Shown here: positions 18,029 through 26,648 of the stretch, piece after piece
Layout of the letters: every line of letters begins with the position of its first letter
Position numbering within the stretch: the first letter of the stretch is position 1
Source of the DNA: VFKU01 sp038916785
GTDB taxonomy: Bacteria; Hydrogenedentota; Hydrogenedentia; Hydrogenedentales; GCA-2746185
DNA: 64,000 nt
Reading direction: 5' to 3'
Assembly (NCBI GenBank): GCA_038916785.1
Contig: JBCLBO010000003.1
Location: 16,413-80,412, forward strand
The notes under the pieces: generated by a model
Told to the model about the DNA's origin: nothing
Seen by the model: the letters and a program-made list of their open reading frames with translations, nothing else
The model's database searches: none
Program-made: the position numbers and the translations under genes

Positions 18029-18615
18029 GCGCGGCCCCCGGCGAGGAGGTCTCTGAGTTTATCTTTAGCGCGCATGATCCGGGATGCGACCGTGTTGATG
18101 TTCATGCCGAGGGTCTCCGCGATGTCCGCGTAGCGCTGATTATAGAGGTAGTAGAGCTGCAATACCAGGCGGTCCTTGGGATCGAGCCGGTCGAGGGCCG
18201 CGCGGACCCGGTCGGCGACCTCGCGATCGATGGCGGCGTGGTCGGGTTCAGCGCCGTAGGGCGCGGCGGCCTCTGCGACTCGGTTTTCGTCGGCTTGTCC
18301 AAGGGCGAGGCGTTTTCGCATGTAGCTGACGGTCTGGTTGTGGGCGATGGTGACGAGCCAGGCGTCCAGTGAAAGGGCGTGGCGCAGGCCTTCCAAGACG
18401 CGGCAGCGATTGGCGAAGAGTTTGAGGTAGATGTCGTGGCGGATGTCCTCGGCCTCGCCGGAGAAGGCGCCTCGGGGGTGATAGGAATTGAGGCGCCGGG
18501 CGATCGCGCGTGTCAAGAGGGCGTCGTAGGTGTTGATGAATTCGGCTTGGGCCGCGTCGTCGCCGGCCAGGCAGCGCTCGACGAGGCGGGCTGGGTCAGG
18601 CGTTGCGTTGGGCAC
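18025..18615 (-). CDS. ECF-family RNA polymerase sigma factor
   Basis: A 196-residue sigma-70 family protein with only regions 2 and 4. Region 2 is seen as EAEDIRHDIYLKLFANRC and DAWLVTIAHNQTVSYMRKR. Region 4 is DRLVLQLYYLYNQRYADIAETLG with the recognition helix NINTVASRIMRAKDKL. It is followed by an overlapping zinc anti-sigma gene, which indicates control by sequestration. It starts 21 bases after a membrane-protein gene in the same direction. The signal and regulon are unknown. Confidence 0.92.
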   Translation of the reverse strand: MPNATPDPARLVERCLAGDDAAQAEFINTYDALLTRAIARRLNSYHPRGAFSGEAEDIRHDIYLKLFANRCRVLEGLRHALSLDAWLVTIAHNQTVSYMRKRLALGQADENRVAEAAAPYGAEPDHAAIDREVADRVRAALDRLDPKDRLVLQLYYLYNQRYADIAETLGMNINTVASRIMRAKDKLRDLLAGGRA

Positions 18616-18636
18616 GAGGGGCGAGATCCGGGGGAG

Positions 18637-20220
18637 TCATGACAACAACGCGATGACCGAGTGTACCACTTCTTGTTCCTGGCGGATCAATCCGTTTGCC
18701 AGCAGATTGATTTGGGTGGGATACAGGCCGTTCGCCACGCGGAAGGCGAGCACCCAGACGCAGACGGTGCAGATGTAGATACCGGCGAGGATGCCGTAGT
18801 AGCGCACGACAAAGGCGGCGTACACGCGGCGGTAGGCCTGGCGGGCGAGGCGGACGACTTCGGGCATGTCCTCGAGGCGGCCGGATTTTTTGCTGACGTC
18901 TTCGGGCGAGGAGAGGCGCAGGCCTGGGTAGATCAGGCCGAACCCGAGCAGGACCGCCGTCACTCCCCACCACGCGGTCGTGAGTACGCCAAGGTCCCAG
19001 GATTGACCCACGGGCAGGCGCTGGAGGATAGCGGCCATCATGAGGAGCGCGAGGAAGGCGATTGCGCCGATGCCGAGCACGGCTTTTCCCAGGGTGCTGT
19101 GTTGCAGCGCCCAGGCGGCGCGGCGGTATCGCATGAGCATGTGGAGGCCCTGCGCGAGCACGTAGGCGGCGAGGAATAGTCCGAAGGTTTTGAACGCGAG
19201 CCAGTTGGGCCGCGCGTATTCGGACTCGATCGACGCGACCCGCGCTTCGCGGCCGGACTCGAATTGGCTGAGGAGATCGAGCGCCTGGCGCAGCTTGACT
19301 TGGCGCTCGATGGCGGATTTTACGGCGTCCGGCGCGTCCTCGCCGGACTCGTTCAGGATTTCCTCAAGCATCTCCAGCGCTTGCAGTTGAAAGCTGACGC
19401 CGGCGATCGACTGGAGCGTGCCGATTGGCTCGGCGTCGGTGACGAGGCGGCTCCCCATGGTCACAATCTGATCGAGCCAGGTCCTGGCGTCCTGGCTGCG
19501 GCGGAGATCGGCGTCGCTCTTAATGGCGCGGACGACTTGTTGGACCAGGGTATAAAGCGGTGCGGAGGATTCGGCGTATATCTCGCGGGAAAGCGCGGCG
19601 TACTGGGCGCCCGTCTGCGGGTATCCGGAGAACCAGATGGGCTTTGGAAAGATGATGGGGTCGCGGGTGTTGTTCGCGCGCGAGAGCAGTACAATCGCGT
19701 CGCGCAGGCCTTTCTCGCTGCGATCGGCGCGCGCGGCGGCTGCGGCTTCGAGGTAGCGCGGCAGCGAGTTGGCCGGGGGCTGGTTTCGCGCGTGGCGGAA
19801 TTTCTCCGCGGCCTGGCCGGCGTTACCCAGAAGATAGAGGCGCGCGCCGTAGCGAATGGCGAAGAACGAACTATTGGGGTCCATTTCGAAGGCGCTCTCG
19901 TAGGTTTGCAGAGCGACGTCGTCTTCCTCGCGCACGGCGAGGGCCTGGGTGTACTTGGGTGTTGGGGTCTTGGATGCGGCCGCGTCGAGGCGGACCGCGG
20001 ACTGCAAAAATACGCGCGACGAATCCCGCGGCTGGGTGATGCCGTATAGAAAATTATTTTCGGAGTGGCTGTAGCGGAGCCATCGCTCTGCAACGCCCGA
20101 GAAGAAGGTCATGAGCGCCAGCGCGAGCACGCTGAGACGGAAGGCCCAGCGCGAGCGGCGCGCGCCGGCGGCGTCGCCGTCATCACCGTAATCGGGGAAA
20201 CGAAGCTGCGAGGTGGTCAT
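18637..20220 (-). CDS. Multi-pass membrane protein with TPR-like periplasmic region
   Basis: A 527-residue protein I cannot assign to a named family. One hydrophobic helix lies at about 26-44. A long hydrophilic, Ala-rich helical region of TPR-like character follows (about 95-330, e.g. ALQTYESAFEMDPNSSFFAIRYG). Four more hydrophobic segments follow in the last third. The layout suggests a large extracytoplasmic helical domain held by the membrane. It lies one base after pgi and 21 bases before the ECF sigma gene, so it may sense or transmit the signal for that sigma factor; this is inference from context only. Confidence 0.65.
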   Translation of the reverse strand: MTTSQLRFPDYGDDGDAAGARRSRWAFRLSVLALALMTFFSGVAERWLRYSHSENNFLYGITQPRDSSRVFLQSAVRLDAAASKTPTPKYTQALAVREEDDVALQTYESAFEMDPNSSFFAIRYGARLYLLGNAGQAAEKFRHARNQPPANSLPRYLEAAAAARADRSEKGLRDAIVLLSRANNTRDPIIFPKPIWFSGYPQTGAQYAALSREIYAESSAPLYTLVQQVVRAIKSDADLRRSQDARTWLDQIVTMGSRLVTDAEPIGTLQSIAGVSFQLQALEMLEEILNESGEDAPDAVKSAIERQVKLRQALDLLSQFESGREARVASIESEYARPNWLAFKTFGLFLAAYVLAQGLHMLMRYRRAAWALQHSTLGKAVLGIGAIAFLALLMMAAILQRLPVGQSWDLGVLTTAWWGVTAVLLGFGLIYPGLRLSSPEDVSKKSGRLEDMPEVVRLARQAYRRVYAAFVVRYYGILAGIYICTVCVWVLAFRVANGLYPTQINLLANGLIRQEQEVVHSVIALLS

Positions 20221-20221
20221 T

Positions 20222-21598
20222 TCATTTGCCCTGTTTCATGTAGCGGCGCGTGTAGACCTTAATCGATTCCACGGCGGGCTGGTCGAAGGCGTCCACGCCG
20301 AAGAGGCGGCCGGCCATCGCGGTCTCGACTTCGAGCATATACAAAAGCTGGCCCAGCGTGTGCGCGCTGATCTTCGGCAGCTCGACGCGAATGACCGGGC
20401 GCTGCGCGGCGCGCAAGGCATCGGCCGTGGCGCGGCACTCGGCCTGGATCAGGCGCTCCATCGTGCGGCCTTCGAGGTAGTCGACGCCTGGCAGGCCTTT
20501 GGGTCCGGCGGGAATCGGCAGCGCGCGATCGAAGCGGCGGACCGATAGGAGCGAGAGGAGTTTGTCGTTTGGGCCTTCGAGGTAGAGTTGCAACTGCGAA
20601 TGCTGGTCGGTCGCGCCGAGACCTTTCACCGGGGTTTGGCCTGTGAAGAGATCGTCGCGGGCACCGTCGAGGCTGCGTTTCTTGCCGAGACTTTCGGCCC
20701 AGAGCTGCCGATACCAGTCGGCCACGTCGCGCAGCTGGTCGGCGTAGGGCATCATCACGGCGATCGACTTGCCCTTGTCGCGGCAGGCGAGGTAGTGGTA
20801 GGCGGCGCGGGCGTAGGCGGGGTTTCGCGCGAGGGAGGGCGCGGAGACGCGTGCATCCATCGCACGGCAGCCGGCAAGCAACCCATCGAGGTCCATGCCG
20901 AGCATCGCCGCGGGGAAGAGTCCCACGGGGGAGAACACGGAGAAGCGCCCTCCCACGTTTAGCGGCACGGTCAGCGAGGGAAGTCCGTAGGTCTGGCGAA
21001 GGGCGTGCACCGGGTTCGTGGTCTTGCCTTTCTTTTCCGGCGGGCCGGTGATGGCGACGGCGTGGTCCTTTACGCGGGATTTTCCGAGGGCCTTCTCGAT
21101 TTCCGCGAAGACGATGAGCGCTTGGGCGAGGGTCTCCGCCGTGCCGCCGGATTTGGAGATGACGACGTAGAGTGTTTTCTCCGGCGGGCACAGATCGAGC
21201 ATGGCGCTGAAGGTCACCGGATCGACGTTGTCCATCACGAAGACGCGGGGACGGCCGCCGCGCTGGTTCGCGTCGCGGAGGTTGTAGTACGGCGGCTTCA
21301 ACGCGGTCACTAGGGTGGTGAGGCCGAGCGCGGAGCCGCCGATGCCCAAGACGACCATGTTCTCGTGGCCGTGCTTCGCGCAGGCGGCCGCGAGCGTTTT
21401 TACGTCGCGCAGCATGGCGCGGTCGTTGTGCAAATCAAAGAAGCCGTACTTCTTGGCGCGCCGGTCGGCGGCGAGCGCCTGATGCGCTTGGGCGAGAGCG
21501 GGACCGAGCGCGCGCAGGTCTTTGGGCGTGATGCCGTGTTCCGCGCCGACGGCGGCGGAGGTCGCGAAGGACAAGTCGAGGCGGATGGACGGGTTCAA
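20222..21598 (-). CDS. pgi: Glucose-6-phosphate isomerase
   Basis: Converts glucose 6-phosphate and fructose 6-phosphate in the cytoplasm. Family signatures are VVLGIGGSALG, VVISKSGGTAETLAQ and LGATDQHSQLQLYLEG. The frame is open far upstream, but residues there are a shadow of dinG. The TTG at 21598, which overlaps the dinG stop as TTGA, gives a 458-residue protein beginning LNPSIRLDLS, typical of the shorter bacterial/archaeal-type isomerases of about 440-460 residues. Translational coupling to the helicase gene is unusual. The next gene starts one base after the stop. Confidence 0.93.
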   Translation of the reverse strand: MNPSIRLDLSFATSAAVGAEHGITPKDLRALGPALAQAHQALAADRRAKKYGFFDLHNDRAMLRDVKTLAAACAKHGHENMVVLGIGGSALGLTTLVTALKPPYYNLRDANQRGGRPRVFVMDNVDPVTFSAMLDLCPPEKTLYVVISKSGGTAETLAQALIVFAEIEKALGKSRVKDHAVAITGPPEKKGKTTNPVHALRQTYGLPSLTVPLNVGGRFSVFSPVGLFPAAMLGMDLDGLLAGCRAMDARVSAPSLARNPAYARAAYHYLACRDKGKSIAVMMPYADQLRDVADWYRQLWAESLGKKRSLDGARDDLFTGQTPVKGLGATDQHSQLQLYLEGPNDKLLSLLSVRRFDRALPIPAGPKGLPGVDYLEGRTMERLIQAECRATADALRAAQRPVIRVELPKISAHTLGQLLYMLEVETAMAGRLFGVDAFDQPAVESIKVYTRRYMKQGK

Positions 21599-24156
21599 CG
21601 CGGCGCCTTTCGGCCCTCGAAAAATTGGGTCAAGGTTGCCAGAATTTCTTCGGAGGTCCCCGTGACGCGGTTTAGCGGCGGTAGCGACTCGAGGAACATG
21701 CGGCCGTAGCGCTGAGTGAGAATGCGCTGATCGAGCACGACCACGGCCCCCCGGTCCGTCCGCCGCCGAATCAGCCGGCCGAAACCCTGGCGGAATTTTA
21801 TCACCGCTAGCGGCACGGTGTACTCGAAGAACGGATTTCCACCGGCCGCTTGGATCGCTTCGCAGCGGGCCTCGAAAATGGGTTCCGTCGGCACGCGAAA
21901 CGGCAAGCGCGTGACTATAACACAGCGCAGCGCGTCGCCGGCAACGTCGACGCCCTCCCAGAAGCTGTCGGTGCCGAAGAGGACGCTGCCGGGGACGTTG
22001 CGAAATTTTTCGAGGAGTTGGTGGCGCGGCGTGGCGCCTTGCTTGAGCGGCACGAGGCCCGCCGCGCGCAGCGCGCCTTCGGTGCGCGAGAAGGCGTCGT
22101 TCAGCGCGCCGAAGGACGTGAAGAGCACGAATGCGCCGCCGCGCGTGATTCGCACGGCGCGTTCGATCAGCGCGGCGGACTCCGCTCCGAAGTTCGGGTC
22201 GTTCGGCTGCGGGAGGTCTTCGGGCACGCACAACACCGTCTGGCTCATGAAGTCGAAGGGGCTGGCGAGCGCCTCGGTGTGGACGGCGCCGGCGGCGAGC
22301 AGATTGAGCCCGGTGCGTTCGGAGAAGTAGTCGAATCGCTGGTTGACGGTGAGCGTCGCGGAGGTCATCGCCACGGCGCGCAAATTGGGGTAGACCCATT
22401 CGGCCAGCGCGCGGCCGGCGTCGAGCGGACAGCGCACGAGACGCACGATGTGCGAGCGCTCGGCGTCAATTTCGACCCAGCGCACGGTGTTGGGCGCGAG
22501 CGTGGCGCTGGTCACTTCGCAGAGGACATCGGCCAGGCGGGCCAATCGGCCGCCGTAGTTGGTGAGCTGGGTCATATCGAGCGAGAAGGGCGGCTCGGCG
22601 TCGTCCGCCGCAGGCCGGATCTCGCGCAAGGTGTTGGCGAGCGCGCGCGCTTTTTGGGCGAGCTTGGTGAGCTCTTCGCAGGCGGGCAACACGCACTCGA
22701 CGTGGATTTCCCTCAGGCCGATTTCGGCGAGCGCTTCCTCCGTCAGGCGCCATTTGATGTCGCGCCCGACTTGCGCGCAACGCTCGCCGGTGTGTCCGCG
22801 GATCGCCTGGAAGGCCTCGCGCACCTGGTCGCGCGCGACGAGCACGCCGGGGACCATGCCGTTGTCGATGAGGTCGAGCGCGGTGTCCACTTCGGAGCGC
22901 GACGCGGGGTGAGACTCGCGGACGAGCCGGGCCTTGAGAAAGGGCAGGAGGCCGCGCTCTTGGCCGCGCTCGATGCGTGCGAAGCGGCCGAGCAGCGCGA
23001 GCGCGCCTGTCTGCGTGGCCTCGGCGCCGAAGTACTCGGTGGCGGAGTCCTCGATGTGGTGCGCTTCGTCGAGCACGACGCGCTGGAACGCGGGGAGCAC
23101 GGCGGCGGCGGTGAAATTACCCGCCTCCTTTTTGATGGCGAGATCGGAGAAGAGCATGTGGTGGTTGACGACGAGGAGATCGGCTTTGGCGATTTCGCGG
23201 CGCGCCTTGGTGAGAAAACAGTTTTTCTGGGCCATGCATTGCGAAGGCGTGCAAGTGTCGGACTCGGAGCAGACGCGCTCCCAGATGTCGGCGGGTGGTG
23301 TGAAGGGGAGATCGGAACGGCTGCCGTCGGCGGTGTGCTTGGCCCATTCGTCCAGCGCTTTCAATCCGGCGGTCTCGCCGGCGTCGCCGAAGAGGGCGGA
23401 CTCGGAGAGCGCGCGTTCGAGGCGGCGCGGGCAGAGGTAGTTCGAGCGGCCCTTCACGAGCACGGCGTTGAACTTGAGATCGATGCAGCGCTGGAGCAGC
23501 GGGACGTCGCGTTCGATGATTTGCTCCTGCAAGTTGATGGTCCGCGTCGACACGACGACGCGCTCGCGGTTGCGCACGGCCCAGTACAGCGCGGGGACGA
23601 GGTAGGCCAGCGTCTTGCCGACGCCGGTCGGCGCTTCGACCACGGCGATGCGGTCGCTGTTGAAAGCGTCGACGATGCATTCGAGCATGCGCGCCTGCTG
23701 CGGCCGGTCCTCGTATTCGGTGAGGGTCGCGGCGAGTTTGCTGCCCGGGCCCAGCGCGGCGGCCAGTTCGCGCGCGTCGAGCCAGGCGCGGTCTTTGTCG
23801 AGAAAGGGCTCGACAACGACGTAGACCTGCTCGATTTCGTTATCGACGATGTAGACCCCGTGGCCGTTGTGGCTGTAGATCACGGCGAGTTCGAGGTCGG
23901 CGGCGGAGGGGCTGGTGTCTCCGCCGGGGTGGTTGTGCACGACGATGTCGCGCGGTTCGAGGCCTTCGAAGATGGCGGGCACGGCGCCTTCGGTGCCGCG
24001 AGCGAGCACGCGGGCCGCGGTGATTAGGCCCTGCGCGTCGAGGCGGCCCGCGAAGAAGACTTCGCGCCCGCCGGTCTCGGCGATGGCTTCGCGCATGGTG
24101 CGCGCGGCCTCGTCGCGGATGCGCGTGCGTGCGTCTGGGGCGCGGTGGGCGTTCAT
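21595..24156 (-). CDS. dinG: DinG-type Fe-S DNA helicase with N-terminal JAMM domain
   Basis: An 853-residue protein. Residues 1 to about 120 carry a complete JAMM/MPN+ metalloprotease signature: Glu32, then His74-x-His76, Ser84 and Asp87 with canonical spacing. Residues 150-853 form an XPD/DinG superfamily 2 helicase: Walker A 174-182 (EAPTGVGKT), four Fe-S cysteines Cys242, Cys302, Cys307 and Cys313, DEAH at 363-366, and C-terminal motifs including SVLFGTDSFWEGVD and QGFGRLIRR. DinG unwinds 5'-3' and resolves R-loops or G-quadruplexes. In Firmicutes DinG the N-terminal domain is an exonuclease; here it is a JAMM domain. It heads a run with pgi, a membrane protein and sigma/anti-sigma genes. 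Confidence 0.92.
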   Translation of the reverse strand: MNAHRAPDARTRIRDEAARTMREAIAETGGREVFFAGRLDAQGLITAARVLARGTEGAVPAIFEGLEPRDIVVHNHPGGDTSPSAADLELAVIYSHNGHGVYIVDNEIEQVYVVVEPFLDKDRAWLDARELAAALGPGSKLAATLTEYEDRPQQARMLECIVDAFNSDRIAVVEAPTGVGKTLAYLVPALYWAVRNRERVVVSTRTINLQEQIIERDVPLLQRCIDLKFNAVLVKGRSNYLCPRRLERALSESALFGDAGETAGLKALDEWAKHTADGSRSDLPFTPPADIWERVCSESDTCTPSQCMAQKNCFLTKARREIAKADLLVVNHHMLFSDLAIKKEAGNFTAAAVLPAFQRVVLDEAHHIEDSATEYFGAEATQTGALALLGRFARIERGQERGLLPFLKARLVRESHPASRSEVDTALDLIDNGMVPGVLVARDQVREAFQAIRGHTGERCAQVGRDIKWRLTEEALAEIGLREIHVECVLPACEELTKLAQKARALANTLREIRPAADDAEPPFSLDMTQLTNYGGRLARLADVLCEVTSATLAPNTVRWVEIDAERSHIVRLVRCPLDAGRALAEWVYPNLRAVAMTSATLTVNQRFDYFSERTGLNLLAAGAVHTEALASPFDFMSQTVLCVPEDLPQPNDPNFGAESAALIERAVRITRGGAFVLFTSFGALNDAFSRTEGALRAAGLVPLKQGATPRHQLLEKFRNVPGSVLFGTDSFWEGVDVAGDALRCVIVTRLPFRVPTEPIFEARCEAIQAAGGNPFFEYTVPLAVIKFRQGFGRLIRRRTDRGAVVVLDQRILTQRYGRMFLESLPPLNRVTGTSEEILATLTQFFEGRKAPR

Positions 24157-24301
24157 CGGGACAGTAGGGTACGCGAGCGGCCCGCGGCGGGGCCAATCGC
24201 GCGCCCAGTCGTCGATTGAAAAAGTCAGCGTGGAAGGGGCGTTCCGGTCCTTCTGAAGCAGCGGGACGCCGCTTCCACTTTGGCGCTCCGGTGAGGGGAT
24301 G

Positions 24302-24865
24302 TCACGCGTCGCGCGAGATGAGGTTCAGGAACTCCGCGCGCGTGGCGGCGTCGTTGCGAAAACTGCCCAGGACGGAGGAGGTGGTCATGATCGAGTTTTG
24401 CTTTTGCACGCCGCGCATCATGGTGCACAGGTGCCGGCACTCGACGACGACGCCGACGCCCTCGGCGCCGGTGGCGTCCATGACTTGCTGGGCGATTTCC
24501 GCGGTGAGCCGCTCCTGGATTTGCAGGCGGCGCGAGTAGAGGTCGACAATGCGCGCGAGTTTGCTCAGGCCGAGGACGTTTTTGTCGGCGATGTAGCCGA
24601 TGTGGCAGCGGCCGAAGAAGGGCAGCATGTGGTGCTCGCACATGCTGTAGACCTCGATGTCGCGCGAGATGATCATGTTGTTCGATTCCGAGGCGAAGAT
24701 CGCGCCGTTGATGATCTCCTTGGGGTCGCTCTGGTAGCCGGACATGAGGAATTCGAGGGACCGCGCGACGCGCTCGGGGGTTTTGAGGAGCCCTTCGCGA
24801 GCGGGGTCCTCCCCTATCTCGGTCAGCAATTCGTGCACGAGTTTTTCGATGCGTTCACGGTCCAT
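24302..24865 (-). CDS. folE: GTP cyclohydrolase I
   Basis: Converts GTP to 7,8-dihydroneopterin triphosphate, the first step of folate and pterin synthesis. I chose the ATG at 24865 (187 residues) because AGGAG lies ten bases upstream and it gives the normal N-terminus; an ATG eleven codons earlier lacks a ribosome site. Zinc ligands Cys76, His79 and Cys147 are present (SMCEHHMLPF, ECRHLCTMMRG), along with KNVLGLSKLARIV and QERLTAEIA. It follows folK by about 100 bases and has its own candidate -10 box and palindrome in that gap. Confidence 0.96.
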   Translation of the reverse strand: MDRERIEKLVHELLTEIGEDPAREGLLKTPERVARSLEFLMSGYQSDPKEIINGAIFASESNNMIISRDIEVYSMCEHHMLPFFGRCHIGYIADKNVLGLSKLARIVDLYSRRLQIQERLTAEIAQQVMDATGAEGVGVVVECRHLCTMMRGVQKQNSIMTTSSVLGSFRNDAATRAEFLNLISRDA

Positions 24866-24930
24866 GATGCAAGAACTCCTAAAGGGAATGTGGTCCACCG
24901 ATGGATACTGATGGACGCCGATGACCGCAG

Positions 24931-24957
24931 TATAATTGTGTCGCGTGGACGATTATA
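24931..24957. promoter_or_regulatory. Operator-like palindrome over the folE -10 region
   Basis: TATAATTGT (24931-24939) and ACGATTATA (24949-24957) form nine-base arms with one mismatch around a nine-base spacer. On the minus strand the second arm contains TATAAT about 87 bases before the folE start, so the palindrome would cover a folE promoter. No clear -35 hexamer is seen. It could be a repressor site or a pair of divergent -10 boxes. Confidence 0.4.
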
Positions 24958-24965
24958 CGCGCTGA

Positions 24966-25475
24966 CTACCGCTGAAGCTTGCGCAAATCGTGTGTGAGCG
25001 CCTCGTCGGGGACGAGTCCGTCTCGTCCGAGTGCGGTGGCATTGTCTGCGGCGGTCATGCCGTTTGGCAAGGGTAAGCCTGGGGCCAATGCTGCCAGCGG
25101 TGTTGCGATGAAATTGCGAGCCAGGACGTCTGGGTGGATCCAGGTGGCGCGGCCTTCGCCGGCGTAGGCGGCCAGATCGAGGTCGATCGGGCGCGCGGCG
25201 TGCTTGTCGCCGGAGCGTACTCGGCCAAGATCGGCCTCGATCACCTTTAACAAGTCCCGCTCGACGTGATCGCGTTCCAGCGAGGCGCGAATCCAGACGA
25301 CGCCGTTGCGGTAGTCGTCCTGCTCCGGCCGTGTCAGTGGACGGGTCCGGTAGAAGGTGGAGACGGTGCAGGACTCCGCACAGTCCCGCAGGCGCTGGAC
25401 CGCGGCGGGGATGTTTTTCTCCGGGGCGATGTTGGAACCGACGGCGACGTAGATGTCGGCGGGTTGTTGAGGCAT
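24966..25475 (-). CDS. folK: 6-hydroxymethyl-dihydropterin pyrophosphokinase (HPPK)
   Basis: Transfers pyrophosphate from ATP to 6-hydroxymethyl-7,8-dihydropterin in folate synthesis. The 169-residue protein has the N-terminal IYVAVGSNIAPEKNI, the STFYRTRPL segment, and the metal/substrate motif RPIDLDLAAY. Length is normal. Its start directly follows the folB stop, so the two are translationally coupled. It lies between folB and folE. Confidence 0.95.
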   Translation of the reverse strand: MPQQPADIYVAVGSNIAPEKNIPAAVQRLRDCAESCTVSTFYRTRPLTRPEQDDYRNGVVWIRASLERDHVERDLLKVIEADLGRVRSGDKHAARPIDLDLAAYAGEGRATWIHPDVLARNFIATPLAALAPGLPLPNGMTAADNATALGRDGLVPDEALTHDLRKLQR

Positions 25476-25844
25476 TCACGGCCTCCGGGTGCGGGAGATT
25501 TCGACGGCGACGCTGCGCGCGAACCGCAGGGCGCCGGGCTTGTCGATGCAGACGTCCACGCGCGCGGCGCCGAAGCCGAGCGCGATCTCCGCGATGCGCT
25601 CGGCCAGGCGCTCGATGAGTTGGAACTGCGACTGCTCGACTTCGCGCATGACGGCGAGCTTGACCGCCTTGTAGTCGATGGTATCGGCGAGCGCGTCGCT
25701 GCGGCCGGGCCGGGAGAGGCTGGTGTGCAGCGCGATATTGATTACGATAAGCTGCTTCTGGACGCGCTCCTCGGGGTTCACGCCGACGATGCACTCGACG
25801 GTGAGATCGCGGATGTGAATTCGATCAAGGTGCGGCTCAGTCAT
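25476..25844 (-). CDS. folB: Dihydroneopterin aldolase
   Basis: Cleaves 7,8-dihydroneopterin to 6-hydroxymethyl-dihydropterin and glycolaldehyde. The 122-residue protein shows DRIHIRDLTVECIVGVNPEER, DTIDYKAV, a QFQLIERLAERIAE segment with the substrate glutamate, and a C-terminal VCIDKPGAL with the catalytic lysine. Family length is about 120. Its start overlaps the SDR gene by eight bases and its stop abuts folK, so the three are one translational unit. Confidence 0.95.
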   Translation of the reverse strand: MTEPHLDRIHIRDLTVECIVGVNPEERVQKQLIVINIALHTSLSRPGRSDALADTIDYKAVKLAVMREVEQSQFQLIERLAERIAEIALGFGAARVDVCIDKPGALRFARSVAVEISRTRRP

Positions 25845-26583
25845 ACAGTCCTCCGAGCATGTGGCGGCCGCCGTCGACGTAGATTACCTGGCCGGTGATG
25901 AATGGGCTGTCGAGCAGGAACAGCACGGAGCGGACGATGTCAGCGGCGTCTCCGTGTGCGTTCAGCGGATTTGTCGCGGCGAGGTCCTTGAGATAGGCGT
26001 CGTCTTTGCCGGAGGGCGGGAGCACGAGGCCGGGCGCGATGGCATTGACGCGCACGCGCGGGGCGAACTCGAGGGCCATCATGCGCGTGAGCGAGAAGAG
26101 CATGCGCTTGCTGAGGTGGTAGGAGACGTGGCGCGGGTCGTGGTCGCGCATGCGGGTGTCGAGGAAATTGACGACGCTGGCGGGCCGGCCTTGGGCCGCG
26201 ACCGCGCGCGCGAGCACGAAGGGGGCGAAGGCGTTGACGCGGATGTTTTGAAACAGGGCGTCCTCCCCCAGTTCTTGCAGCCGGTCCTCGGGATAGATCG
26301 AGGCGTTGTTGATCAGCACCGCGATCGGGCCCGCCGTCTTGATCGCGCGCGCGACGAGGCGCTCGGCGTCGTCGGGTCGAGACAGGTCCGCGGGGAATAT
26401 CCACGCGCGGCGGCCGAGCGCGCGAATCTCGCCGGCGAGCGTGGCGGCGTCGTCGCCGGACTGATGGTAGTGAATGGATACGTCGGTGCCGGCGCGCGCC
26501 AGACCCAGCGCGACGGCGCGCCCGAGACGCCGGCCCGCGCCGGTCACGAGGGCAATCGGCGCGGCTGGCTCAGGATTGGGCAC
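25837..26583 (-). CDS. SDR-family pteridine reductase (FolM/PTR1-like)
   Basis: A 248-residue short-chain dehydrogenase. TGAGRRLG near residue 14 binds NADPH and INNASIYPED is the NNAG-like motif. The catalytic set is Asp142 (NFLDTR), Tyr155 and Lys159. Aspartate in place of the usual serine is the mark of pteridine reductases PTR1 and FolM. Overlap with folB supports a role in reducing dihydrofolate, dihydromonapterin or dihydrobiopterin. No dihydrofolate reductase gene is visible in this window, so it may act as the alternative reductase, but that is inference. Confidence 0.82.
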   Translation of the reverse strand: MPNPEPAAPIALVTGAGRRLGRAVALGLARAGTDVSIHYHQSGDDAATLAGEIRALGRRAWIFPADLSRPDDAERLVARAIKTAGPIAVLINNASIYPEDRLQELGEDALFQNIRVNAFAPFVLARAVAAQGRPASVVNFLDTRMRDHDPRHVSYHLSKRMLFSLTRMMALEFAPRVRVNAIAPGLVLPPSGKDDAYLKDLAATNPLNAHGDAADIVRSVLFLLDSPFITGQVIYVDGGRHMLGGLYD

Positions 26584-26648
26584 GGCTCTCGTTCCTCAGT
26601 GGCGGCGGCTCTAGGGTCCCAGCCGGTGAAACGGGACTGCGCCGGCGA

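Noticed and set aside
21599..22399. N-terminal extension of pgi to 22399
   Set aside because: The extra residues are an out-of-frame reading of dinG, and the conserved isomerase begins at the TTG overlapping the dinG stop.
21850..24027. A 725-codon plus-strand open frame opposite dinG
   Set aside because: Its translation is biased to Gly, Glu, Val and Ala with no motif, while the opposite strand encodes a complete Fe-S helicase.
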